57,367 bases of DNA, from NCBI GenBank assembly GCA_913020555.1, contig CAJWAC010000004.1, forward strand, positions 1 to 57,367, read 5' to 3'. The stretch comes from an uncultured Polaribacter sp. (GTDB lineage Bacteria > Bacteroidota > Bacteroidia > Flavobacteriales > Flavobacteriaceae). The notes beneath the pieces were generated by a model that saw only the letters and a list, made by a program, of their open reading frames with translations, was not told the origin of the DNA and ran no database searches. The first letter of the stretch is position 1; every line of letters starts with the position of its first letter. The position numbers were made by a program, and so were the translations under genes. Shown here one piece after another: positions 43,333-51,067 of the stretch.

Positions 43333-45378
43333 ATGAAAACAAAAATTTTATCATTATTAGTAATTTTTCTTTTATCTATTGCTACAAATGCACAAATAGA
43401 CAGAAGTAAAATGCCAAAACCAGGGCCAGATCCTGTTGTTAAATTAGGTACTCCAAAAACTTTTACACTAAAAAACGGTTTAAAAGTAATTATGGTTGTA
43501 AATAATAAATTACCAAGAGCGTCAGCTAATCTAACAATAGATAATAAACCTTATTTTAAAGGTGAAATTTCTGGAGTTTCTGGAATGATGGGGAGTTTAC
43601 TTGGTCGTGGAACAAGTAACATTAGTAAAGATAATTTTAATGAAAAAATAGATTTTTTAGGTGCTAATGTATCTTTTTTTAGCACAGGAGCTTTTGCATC
43701 TTCTTTAAAAAAATATTTCCCAGAAATTTTAGGATTAATGGCAGATGGTGTTATGAATTCTAAATTTACACAAGAGGAATTTGACAAAGAAGTTCAAATT
43801 ACTTTAGATGGAATAAAATCTGATGAAAAGAATGTTACTTCAGCAGCTAGAAGAGTAGAAAACGTTTTAACGTATGGTAAAAATCACCCTTTGGGGGAAT
43901 TCACATCAAAAGAAAGTGTTGAAAAAATTACCTTACAAGATGTAAAAAATAATTATGCTACTTACTACAAACCTAACAATGCTTATTTAGTTATTGAAGG
44001 AGATATTAATCCTAAAAAAATTAAAAAACTTGTAAAATCTTTATTTTCTGATTGGAAAAAAGGAGAGATTCCTGTGTATAATATGCCAGAAACACAAAAT
44101 GTGGCAACTACAGAAATTGACTTTGTTAATATGGATAATGCTGTACAATCTGAAATAACAGTAATTAACAATATAGATTTAACTTTAGGTGACAAAGATT
44201 ATTATGCAGCATTAATAGCAAATAATATTCTTGGCGGCGGCGGAACAGCGCGTTTGTTTATGAATCTAAGAGAAGATAAAGGCTATACATACGGTTCTTA
44301 TTCTAGATTAAGTCAAAGTAGATATGCAGGTACTTTTAGAGCTACTGCAAGTGTTAGAAATGTTGTTACCGATAGTTCTGTTGTAGAGATACAAAAAGAA
44401 ATAAATAAAATAAGGTATAAAAAGGTAACTGCAGAAGAATTAGCAAATTCTAAAGAAGAATATATAGGTGGTTTTGTAATGGATGTACAAAAACCAAGAA
44501 CTGTTGCTAATTTCGCATTGAATATTGCTCGTTATAATTTGCCAAAAGATTTTTATGAAAATTATATAAAAAATATAAAAGCTGTTACTTTAGACGATGT
44601 TCAAAACGCGGCAATAAAATATTTTGAAGCAGATAAAGCTAGAATTATTATAACGGGTAAAGGTATTGATGTTTTAAATAATCTTGAAAAAACAGACTAT
44701 GTAATTAAATATTTTGATAAAGAAGGAAACCCAACTGAAAAGCCAGAAATGACTTTACCAATCCCAGAAGGTATAACTGCTGAAACTGTTATTGATAAAT
44801 ATGTTGATGCAATTGGTGGTAAAGAAAAAGTAGCGACTGTAACTTCTGTAATGATGACCTCTACTGCAAAAGTACAAGGTATAGAAGTCACTTCTGTAGA
44901 TAAGATGGCTGCACCAAACAAAATGTCGAAAGTTATTTCTGGTATGGGCCAAGTTTTTCAAAAAGTAATTTTTGATGGGGAAAGTGGTTATCAAGAAGCT
45001 AGAGGGCAAAAAATGAACATGACTGCAGATCAAATAAAAGAGATAAAAGCTTCTTCTTTGCCTTTTGTAGATATGAATTACAAAACAGGGAAATTAGACC
45101 GAATAGAACCAATTGAAGGTGTTAATTATTATGTGATAAAAAGTGGAGAAACAGAGATTTTTTACGATACCAAAACTGGTTTAAAATATCAAGAAGTTAA
45201 AACCATGAAAGGACCAAATGGTGATGTTAGAATGCCTACTATCTTTGGCGACTATAAAGAAGTAAACGGAATTTTATTTCCTTATGCCATCGCACAAAAA
45301 ATGGGGCCAATGGATTTAAACTTTGTAATAAAAGAAATTAAAATAAATGAAGGGGTTTCTGACACTGATTTTAAATAA
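43333..45378 (+). CDS. M16 family peptidase-like subunit with extra C-terminal domain
   Basis: 681 residues with a signal peptide. The position of HxxEH is occupied by VSGMMGSLLGRG, so this chain has no zinc site. It keeps the substrate-binding Arg/Tyr pair (GGTARLFMNLREDKGYTYGSYS), which its partner lacks, so the two chains would form one active site. The last ~220 residues (from YVDAIGGKEKVAT onward) form a separate domain like the outer-membrane-lipoprotein-sorting-type domain found fused to M16 proteins in Bacteroidota. It follows the catalytic gene after 45 nt; the terminator at 45404 ends the transcript. Confidence 0.9.
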   Translation: MKTKILSLLVIFLLSIATNAQIDRSKMPKPGPDPVVKLGTPKTFTLKNGLKVIMVVNNKLPRASANLTIDNKPYFKGEISGVSGMMGSLLGRGTSNISKDNFNEKIDFLGANVSFFSTGAFASSLKKYFPEILGLMADGVMNSKFTQEEFDKEVQITLDGIKSDEKNVTSAARRVENVLTYGKNHPLGEFTSKESVEKITLQDVKNNYATYYKPNNAYLVIEGDINPKKIKKLVKSLFSDWKKGEIPVYNMPETQNVATTEIDFVNMDNAVQSEITVINNIDLTLGDKDYYAALIANNILGGGGTARLFMNLREDKGYTYGSYSRLSQSRYAGTFRATASVRNVVTDSSVVEIQKEINKIRYKKVTAEELANSKEEYIGGFVMDVQKPRTVANFALNIARYNLPKDFYENYIKNIKAVTLDDVQNAAIKYFEADKARIIITGKGIDVLNNLEKTDYVIKYFDKEGNPTEKPEMTLPIPEGITAETVIDKYVDAIGGKEKVATVTSVMMTSTAKVQGIEVTSVDKMAAPNKMSKVISGMGQVFQKVIFDGESGYQEARGQKMNMTADQIKEIKASSLPFVDMNYKTGKLDRIEPIEGVNYYVIKSGETEIFYDTKTGLKYQEVKTMKGPNGDVRMPTIFGDYKEVNGILFPYAIAQKMGPMDLNFVIKEIKINEGVSDTDFK

Positions 45379-45403
45379 AATTTCTAATCAATACATTTTA
45401 AAG

Positions 45404-45430
45404 AGCCAAGATTTAATTCTTGGCTTTTTT
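45404..45430 (+). terminator. Intrinsic terminator after the M16 genes
   Basis: AGCCAAGA (45404-45411) pairs with TCTTGGCT (45418-45425) around a 6-nt loop, with a TTTTTT run to 45430. The terminator overlaps the end of the convergent EamA gene. Confidence 0.88.
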
Positions 45431-46301
45431 ATTTTGATTTATTTACCAAATAGACCCCAGATAAAATAATTAACCCCCCTATAACTTGAACAAGCTGCAA
45501 AGATTCACCGTCTAAAAATCCCCAAAAAATTGCCACAATAGGAATTAAATAAGTAACCGAAGAAGAAAATATAGGTGTTGAAATCTGTACCAACTTATTA
45601 TAAATAGTTTTTGCAATACCTGTGCCCACAACTGAAAGAATTATAATATAACCCAAAGAACTTGTACCAGTTTCATCCATTTTAAATTCAGTAAAGAAAT
45701 CTGTACAAGCTAAAACAATAATTGCTGGTATTAATAACAAAACAAAATTTCCTGTTACAATGGCAAGCGCATCTAAATCTGACAAGTTTTTCTTTATCAT
45801 ATTTGCGTTCAACGCATATCCCATACTTGCTATAATAATTAATAAAGCAAACCAATAATTCTGATTTGGATTTACGGCTGCTCCTTTTAAAATCAAAACT
45901 AAAGTACCTCCTAAACCAATAAAAATTCCTAATAATTGTGATTTTTTAAATGTAAACCCAAACAATAATGCTCCAATAATTAAAGTATTAAAAGGCGTAA
46001 AAGAATTTAAAATAGAAACAATTGCACTGTCTATATTTTCAATAGCAAATGCAAATAAAAATCCTGGTATAAAGGTTCCTGCTATTGCAGTATAAACAAT
46101 ATAAAGCCAATGTTTTTTCTTTATTTTTTTAAGTGATTTAAAACCAACCATCAATAAAAATAGTGCCGAAAAAATCATTCGTAAAGCACCTAATTGAATA
46201 GGAGTTACCCCTAAAAGTGCTTTTTTCATCAAAATAAAAGAACTCCCCCAAACCAAAGAAAGTATAATTAAAAAAAGCCATTTTCTTTGTTGATTGTTCA
46301 T
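45429..46301 (-). CDS. EamA/DMT-family transporter
   Basis: 290 residues with ten predicted membrane helices in two EamA halves (WGSSFILMKKALLG near the start, and VVGTGIAKTIYNKLVQ in the second half). Members export metabolites, amino acids or drugs; the substrate is unknown. Divergent from the HMA lipoprotein. Minus-strand GACTTTTG at 46321-46328 is a -7-like element with one mismatch. Confidence 0.88.
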   Translation of the reverse strand: MNNQQRKWLFLIILSLVWGSSFILMKKALLGVTPIQLGALRMIFSALFLLMVGFKSLKKIKKKHWLYIVYTAIAGTFIPGFLFAFAIENIDSAIVSILNSFTPFNTLIIGALLFGFTFKKSQLLGIFIGLGGTLVLILKGAAVNPNQNYWFALLIIIASMGYALNANMIKKNLSDLDALAIVTGNFVLLLIPAIIVLACTDFFTEFKMDETGTSSLGYIIILSVVGTGIAKTIYNKLVQISTPIFSSSVTYLIPIVAIFWGFLDGESLQLVQVIGGLIILSGVYLVNKSK

Positions 46302-46361
46302 AAAAATATTTTAACCAATACAAAAGTCTCACAATTATTTAGATACTATTAACTTTATTGA

Positions 46362-46369
46362 TAAATTTG
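46362..46369 (+). promoter_or_regulatory. -7 element TAAATTTG of the HMA lipoprotein gene
   Basis: Exact TAnnTTTG match; leader ~22 nt. Confidence 0.5.
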
Positions 46370-46394
46370 CACCATAACTAAATAACAATAAACA

Positions 46395-46715
46395 ATGAAA
46401 CTTAAAAATATAATATACAGTGTAGCAATTGCTTGTTTTGTTTTAGTTGGATGTAAATCTGAAGCAAAAAAAGAAGTAGTTAAAGAAAATGTAGCGTTAG
46501 CCATATCTGGAATGACTTGCGAAATTGGTTGTGCAAAAACAATTCAATCTAAATTATTAAAAAAGGAAGGGGTTTTACAGGCAAAAGTTATTTTTAATGA
46601 TAGCATTGCAAATATAGAGTTTGATGCAAATACAACTTCTAAAAAAGACTTAATTGCTTTTGTTGACGGAATTGCCGGAGGGGATTTGTATAAAGCTTCT
46701 GAAAACGAAAAATAA
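46395..46715 (+). CDS. Heavy-metal-associated-domain lipoprotein
   Basis: 106 residues: a lipoprotein signal (LVGC, Cys20), a ~15-residue linker and a single HMA domain. The metal site is GMTCEIGCAKTI, with cysteines 42 and 46, i.e. CxxxC, one residue wider than the usual CxxC. The betaalphabetabetaalphabeta fold suggests a periplasmic metal chaperone, most likely for copper(I), but the wider spacing may change the metal preference. No P-type ATPase is adjacent. Promoter at 46362, terminator at 46735. Confidence 0.87.
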   Translation: MKLKNIIYSVAIACFVLVGCKSEAKKEVVKENVALAISGMTCEIGCAKTIQSKLLKKEGVLQAKVIFNDSIANIEFDANTTSKKDLIAFVDGIAGGDLYKASENEK

Positions 46716-46734
46716 CTTTATTATAGATTTCAAT

Positions 46735-46763
46735 AAAAAAGCAGGCTTATAGCCTGCTTTTTT
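46735..46763. terminator. Bidirectional terminator between the HMA gene and the beta-helix lipoprotein
   Basis: GCAGGC (46741-46746) pairs with GCCTGC (46752-46757) around a 5-nt TTATA loop, flanked by A6 and T6, serving both convergent genes. Confidence 0.92.
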
Positions 46764-46784
46764 ATTTGATATTTTAAATTTTAT

Positions 46785-47960
46785 CTAAAAACTATATCCT
46801 GTCCAAGCAAATACTGAATTATCAGCACCACCTGAAGTACCCACAGAAGTTGAAATAGTTGCTCCTCCTGAAGTTGTATTTTTATTATCAGTTACATCTA
46901 AACCGTTTGCAGAATTACCAACAGCTATAACAGAAGTGTTATCATTCGCATCAGTTTTACCATCTTTTAAATCAACAAAATCAGAATAAGTTGCTCCAGA
47001 ACCTAATGCAATATATGCGTTTGTAATTGTTGCAGTTGCACCTCTTCTTACTTTTATTGCATCAGCCATATCAACAGTGTCACCATTATTTATAATGGTT
47101 AATCCATTTACAGTAAATACAGATTGATCAATATCGGTTGGTGTATTACCATCTAAATTTCCATCAGCTTCAATACCTCTTGGATCAGAAGTTACAGCAG
47201 TAAAATTAGCTTCTCTAACGCCATATAAGTTGGTACAAGTTCCTGTATAACCTTGCGTAAAATCGAACATATCATCTTTAGCATTTACCACTAAAATATT
47301 TGTTGCGTTTACAGAACCTCCAAAAAATTCGATTGCATCATCATCTCCGTTTAAAATAGCGATATTAGAAATTGTTGTACCAGAACCAACACCATTTAAA
47401 GTTAAGCCATTGTGTTCTGCTTCATCATCAATTCTTGCACCTGTATACTCAATTTTTACATAATTTAAAATTCCAGAATTATCAGTAGCATCATCACCAC
47501 CAAAGAAAATAGAGTTTTTTACCTCTGTTGCAGCATTACTGCTTGCAGCAGCTTGTCTGCTTAAAGGCGCTTTACCATTCATAATAATTCCACCCCAATC
47601 ACCCGCTTTAGGAAGAGAAGAGTTAGACGTAAATAAAATTGGTTTATCAGCTGTACCATCAGCAATAATTTTTCCTCCTTTTTCTACTAGAATATAAACA
47701 TCTGTACCTCCAGCCAACGCATTAATTCTTGCTCCAGCTTCTATAGTTAGGGTTGCGCCATCTTTTACTAAAAGTGCTCCTGTTAAATTATGAGCAACAC
47801 TAGCATCTAATATTAAATCTTCTGTTAAGTTACCCGCTAAATTTTGAGGCGTAACTGTACCTCCATTATTGCCTCCTGAGTTTTCATCATCATTATCTAA
47901 TGAACAACTCGTAAAGATTAATACAGAAATCGATAAAATTGATAAAATTACTTTTTTCAT
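46785..47960 (-). CDS. Beta-helix-type lipoprotein, partner of the TonB receptor
   Basis: 391 residues. Lipoprotein signal FTSCS (Cys19), then a Gly/Asn-rich linker. The body has the rungs of a right-handed parallel beta-helix (GALLVKDGATLTIEAGARI, GGKIIADGTADKPILFTSN, WGGIIMNGKAPL, then repeated I-x-N-x-x-I patterns and Asp-rich turns). No enzyme motif is visible. It lies 110 bp downstream of a TonB receptor, on the same strand, a pairing like receptor plus surface lipoprotein (SusD-like role by position, not by fold). An 18-bp palindrome is in the gap. If the putative PHO boxes upstream are real, it may bind a phosphate-containing ligand (inference). Confidence 0.8.
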   Translation of the reverse strand: MKKVILSILSISVLIFTSCSLDNDDENSGGNNGGTVTPQNLAGNLTEDLILDASVAHNLTGALLVKDGATLTIEAGARINALAGGTDVYILVEKGGKIIADGTADKPILFTSNSSLPKAGDWGGIIMNGKAPLSRQAAASSNAATEVKNSIFFGGDDATDNSGILNYVKIEYTGARIDDEAEHNGLTLNGVGSGTTISNIAILNGDDDAIEFFGGSVNATNILVVNAKDDMFDFTQGYTGTCTNLYGVREANFTAVTSDPRGIEADGNLDGNTPTDIDQSVFTVNGLTIINNGDTVDMADAIKVRRGATATITNAYIALGSGATYSDFVDLKDGKTDANDNTSVIAVGNSANGLDVTDNKNTTSGGATISTSVGTSGGADNSVFAWTGYSF

Positions 47961-47993
47961 TTTTTTAGTTTTTTAGTTTTTGTTTTTTTTTAC

Positions 47994-48011
47994 CATTGCA
48001 AATTTGCAATG
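47994..48011. repeat. 18-bp perfect palindrome CATTGCAAATTTGCAATG
   Basis: Located in the 110-bp gap between the receptor and lipoprotein genes; in the mRNA it forms a 7-bp stem with an AATT loop followed by an A-rich leader before the lipoprotein ATG. Could be an mRNA processing or stability hairpin, a weak attenuator or a protein site. Confidence 0.75.
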
Positions 48012-48070
48012 TTGTTGTTTTTTTTGTGTTTTTTTTTCTTTAAAGAATTGTTATTAAAAACAGTATATAT

Positions 48071-50800
48071 TTAAAACTCGTAAGAGAACCCTAAACTTAA
48101 GTTAACACCCTTTTTATAATTACTTAACACTATATTGTTTGCACTTGTAGAACTATCTCTACTTAATTGAAAATCTGGGTTTATAATATTTGTTGCTTTT
48201 AATTTAAAGCTATATTTCTTTCCTATTCTTAATGAAGAAACTAAATCTAAAGTTGGAATTCCTTTTTCAATAATATTTTCAAAACCTCTTGTACCAATAG
48301 AATAAACTCTATCAGAAAAATAGTTAAACACTAAAGATGTTGTGAATTCGTTTTCTTGATATTTCTTCTTAAAAGTTACATCTGCATTCATTAAAAATGG
48401 GGTTGCTCCTTCTAATTGACTTGACGATTGTTGAAATTGAGCAATAGAATTTGAATCTAAATTAACTTTAGAGAATAAAACTGATGCATTTAAACCTGCA
48501 TTTAAAGCAAATTCATTTTCTACGGCATCATCACTTTTCATAATATTTTTGCGGGCTTCAATTTCAAAACCTAAAATTGATGCATCATCTCCAACATTTA
48601 AATAGGTAAGTGTATTTCCTCCAGAAGGAATTTCACTTCTTGCAATTGGGTTTTGTATGTATTTGTAAAAACCAGTTAAAGAAACTAATTCGCTCGAAGA
48701 GAAGTAATATTCATATTTGGTATCAAAATTGTAGTTTTCAGACGGTTTTAAATCTGGATTACCTTGTGATGAAAAATTTACATCTTGGTATTTAAATGGG
48801 GCAGTTTCCTTAAATTGAGGAAATGTATAGGTTTGACTAGCCGCAATTCTAAAAATACTATTTTCATTAAAATTATATTTTAAATTGATACTTGGTAACA
48901 CATAACTTCTGTCTATTTCTGATGGCCCATCTTCGCTACTTTTTGCAATATTGGTATCGTAAGTAACTCTTTGATTATTTCTTTCAAATTTTAATCCTCC
49001 AGAAAGAATTAAATTTTCATTAAACTGATATACCAAGTTGGTGAAAACTCCAGAAATTAATCTTTTACCTCTATATGTAAAAGGATCAAAAACACGTACG
49101 TTTCTACCTCTACCTGTTTCCATTACAAAAACATTGGTATCTATAGAATTTTGATTAAAAACAGCATCAGGATTGTCTATTTCTATTGGAAATCTTCCTT
49201 GAAAACCATGATTGAAAATAGTAGCTGCAAACAAACGCTCTGTATATCTATAATCTGCGCCAAAATCTATAATACTTTTATCGTCTTCATCATCTTTTAA
49301 CTTATATGTTAGTTTTGCTTTAGCAGCATAATCATTTTCTTGTAATTTAGAGAAAAAACGTTCATTAGAACCTGCAGAACTAGGGTCAGGACTATAAAAA
49401 TCATCTCTTAAAAGGTAATTATTTGTTCTTCTGTCTGGTTCATTACCTCTAATAAAGTTTAAAGAACCTTTTGCTTCTGCATTTAATCTCTCAGAAATTT
49501 TATACGTTCCCAAAAGCTGATTTACATATAACTCGTTATTATTGGTTTGTTGTCTTCTTTGAAAAGCTAAATCCACAACACCATTTACATCGTCTTGTGC
49601 ATCATCTTTACCAAAATAGTCTCCAATAGATTGTTTATTGTTATGAATAAATAAATGATTGTAAGCAATGGTATAATCTTCTGTTTTAAATTTTATATTC
49701 CCCATTAATAATTGAGAAACATTAAAATTATATTTAGAAAAGTCTTGATCTTTAAAAGGGGCTACGCTACCATCTGTGGTATTTTGTTTAATGTTACCTT
49801 CTAGGTAATTATATTTTGCATCGTAGCTACCCACAACAAAAAAGCTTAAAGTATTTTCTTCTCCAACATCATATTTTCTTCCATATTTAAAAGAAAAACT
49901 TTTGTCTAATTGAAAATCTTGCGATTGTGGTTTAAATGAATTTGCAAAAGAATAAGTATTTAAGTCTGTTATGTTATGATTCAATTTTTGTGTTCCAAAT
50001 CTATTTGTACCATCAATGGTCAAAAATTCCTTGCTAACCGTTTGTGTATTTAAGCCCACAGAGAGTCCTACGTTAGCTTCTCTTCTTTTAATCACTTCTT
50101 TAGAAACAATATCAATATTTGCACCACCAACATCGCCATTTAAATCTGATGTGAATACTTTATTAACCCCTATGTTTTTAATAACACTCGTATCAAAAAA
50201 GTCTAAGGAAATATTTTTATATTCTGGATCTTCTGAGGGTAAAGGCAAACCATTCATGGTAGTTGCGTTGTAACGATCTCCTAAACCTCTTACAATAACA
50301 TTTTTTGCTCCTTTAGAAACTCCTGCTGTTTTTGCAACAGCACCTGCTGCGTCAGAAACTCCCTTTGTGGCTAATTCTTGCGCTCCAATAGTTGTTTTTA
50401 TAGAAACCGCTTTCTTTGACTCCAAAATTAAAGCACTTGTACTTTCCTTACTTGTTGTTGACTTAACAACAACTTCATCTAAAGCAACGCCTTCTTCTGC
50501 AGACATTAACTGATTTATTGTAAGGGTTTCTCCTGCCTTAATTGTGAATGATTTTTCAACACTTTTATAACCTAAGAAACTAAATTCAACTGTGTGAGTA
50601 CCAACAGGTACTTGAATACTGTATTTACCGTCAAAATCTGTAGTTGTACCAATTGTAGTACCTTTTATTAGTACGTTTGCAAATGGTAATGATTCATTGT
50701 TTGCTTCTTTATCTGTTAATAAACCTGTTAATTTACCTTTGTCTTGAGCATTCATAAACTGACAGAAAGCCAACAAAGTAATCAATAAAAAATTTTTCAT
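48071..50800 (-). CDS. TonB-dependent receptor with carboxypeptidase-regulatory-like domain
   Basis: 909 residues with a signal peptide (ends near MNAQ). The regulatory-like domain (~22-105) has LPFANVLIKGTTIGTTTDFDGKYSIQVP and FSFLGYKSVE, then a TonB-box-like LDEVVVKSTTSKES. The plug has VIVRGLGDRYNATTMNGLPLPS, the GLGDRYN signature of a distinct receptor subgroup. The barrel ends in SLGFSYEF (C-terminal Phe). An energised importer, with its partner lipoprotein encoded next. Divergent from the PiT phosphate transporter across a region with 11-bp-spaced repeats. Probable -7: minus-strand GACTTTTG at 50824-50831 (one mismatch). Confidence 0.92.
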   Translation of the reverse strand: MKNFLLITLLAFCQFMNAQDKGKLTGLLTDKEANNESLPFANVLIKGTTIGTTTDFDGKYSIQVPVGTHTVEFSFLGYKSVEKSFTIKAGETLTINQLMSAEEGVALDEVVVKSTTSKESTSALILESKKAVSIKTTIGAQELATKGVSDAAGAVAKTAGVSKGAKNVIVRGLGDRYNATTMNGLPLPSEDPEYKNISLDFFDTSVIKNIGVNKVFTSDLNGDVGGANIDIVSKEVIKRREANVGLSVGLNTQTVSKEFLTIDGTNRFGTQKLNHNITDLNTYSFANSFKPQSQDFQLDKSFSFKYGRKYDVGEENTLSFFVVGSYDAKYNYLEGNIKQNTTDGSVAPFKDQDFSKYNFNVSQLLMGNIKFKTEDYTIAYNHLFIHNNKQSIGDYFGKDDAQDDVNGVVDLAFQRRQQTNNNELYVNQLLGTYKISERLNAEAKGSLNFIRGNEPDRRTNNYLLRDDFYSPDPSSAGSNERFFSKLQENDYAAKAKLTYKLKDDEDDKSIIDFGADYRYTERLFAATIFNHGFQGRFPIEIDNPDAVFNQNSIDTNVFVMETGRGRNVRVFDPFTYRGKRLISGVFTNLVYQFNENLILSGGLKFERNNQRVTYDTNIAKSSEDGPSEIDRSYVLPSINLKYNFNENSIFRIAASQTYTFPQFKETAPFKYQDVNFSSQGNPDLKPSENYNFDTKYEYYFSSSELVSLTGFYKYIQNPIARSEIPSGGNTLTYLNVGDDASILGFEIEARKNIMKSDDAVENEFALNAGLNASVLFSKVNLDSNSIAQFQQSSSQLEGATPFLMNADVTFKKKYQENEFTTSLVFNYFSDRVYSIGTRGFENIIEKGIPTLDLVSSLRIGKKYSFKLKATNIINPDFQLSRDSSTSANNIVLSNYKKGVNLSLGFSYEF

Positions 50801-50840
50801 TTTAAGTATTTTATTTACTAGTGCAAAAGTCTAGTTATTT

Positions 50841-50901
50841 TGTAAAGTCTATGTTAGTTTTAAATTATGCTTTAGTTAAAAACCTGTTAACTAAATGTTA
50901 T
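50841..50901 (-). promoter_or_regulatory. PHO-box-like array towards the TonB receptor (period 11 bp)
   Basis: On the plus strand, TGTTAT (50896-50901), TGTTAA (50885-50890) and AGTTAA (50874-50879) begin exactly 11 bp apart; weaker units are AATTAT (50863), TGTTAG (50852) and TGTAAA (50841). Read on the minus strand these are ATAACA/TTAACA units, close to the TTAACA of Bacillus PhoP boxes, whose repeats also recur about every 11 bp. The array covers about -21 to -81 of the predicted receptor promoter. Confidence 0.65.
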
Positions 50902-50998
50902 CTAAACTCAATAGAAAAAATCCTTTATAAAAACCCTTAACTTGCTGTTTATATGAATTAAAATGATATTTTTACAATCTTATTTGGGTTAAAATTTC

Positions 50999-51043
50999 AT
51001 AACATTAAGATAACATTATCATTATGTTGTGTTTTTAACTTTG
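50999..51043 (+). promoter_or_regulatory. PHO-box-like repeats plus -7 element of the PiT gene
   Basis: ATAACA occurs at 50999-51004 and at 51010-51015, an 11-bp period, and TAACTTTG (51036-51043) is an exact TAnnTTTG -7 element. With the start near 51046, the repeats lie at about -31 to -48, replacing a -33 TTG, which is absent. This is the layout of promoters activated by PhoB-type regulators. Confidence 0.65.
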
Positions 51044-51067
51044 TGCTTTTAAAATGAATACCAAAAA

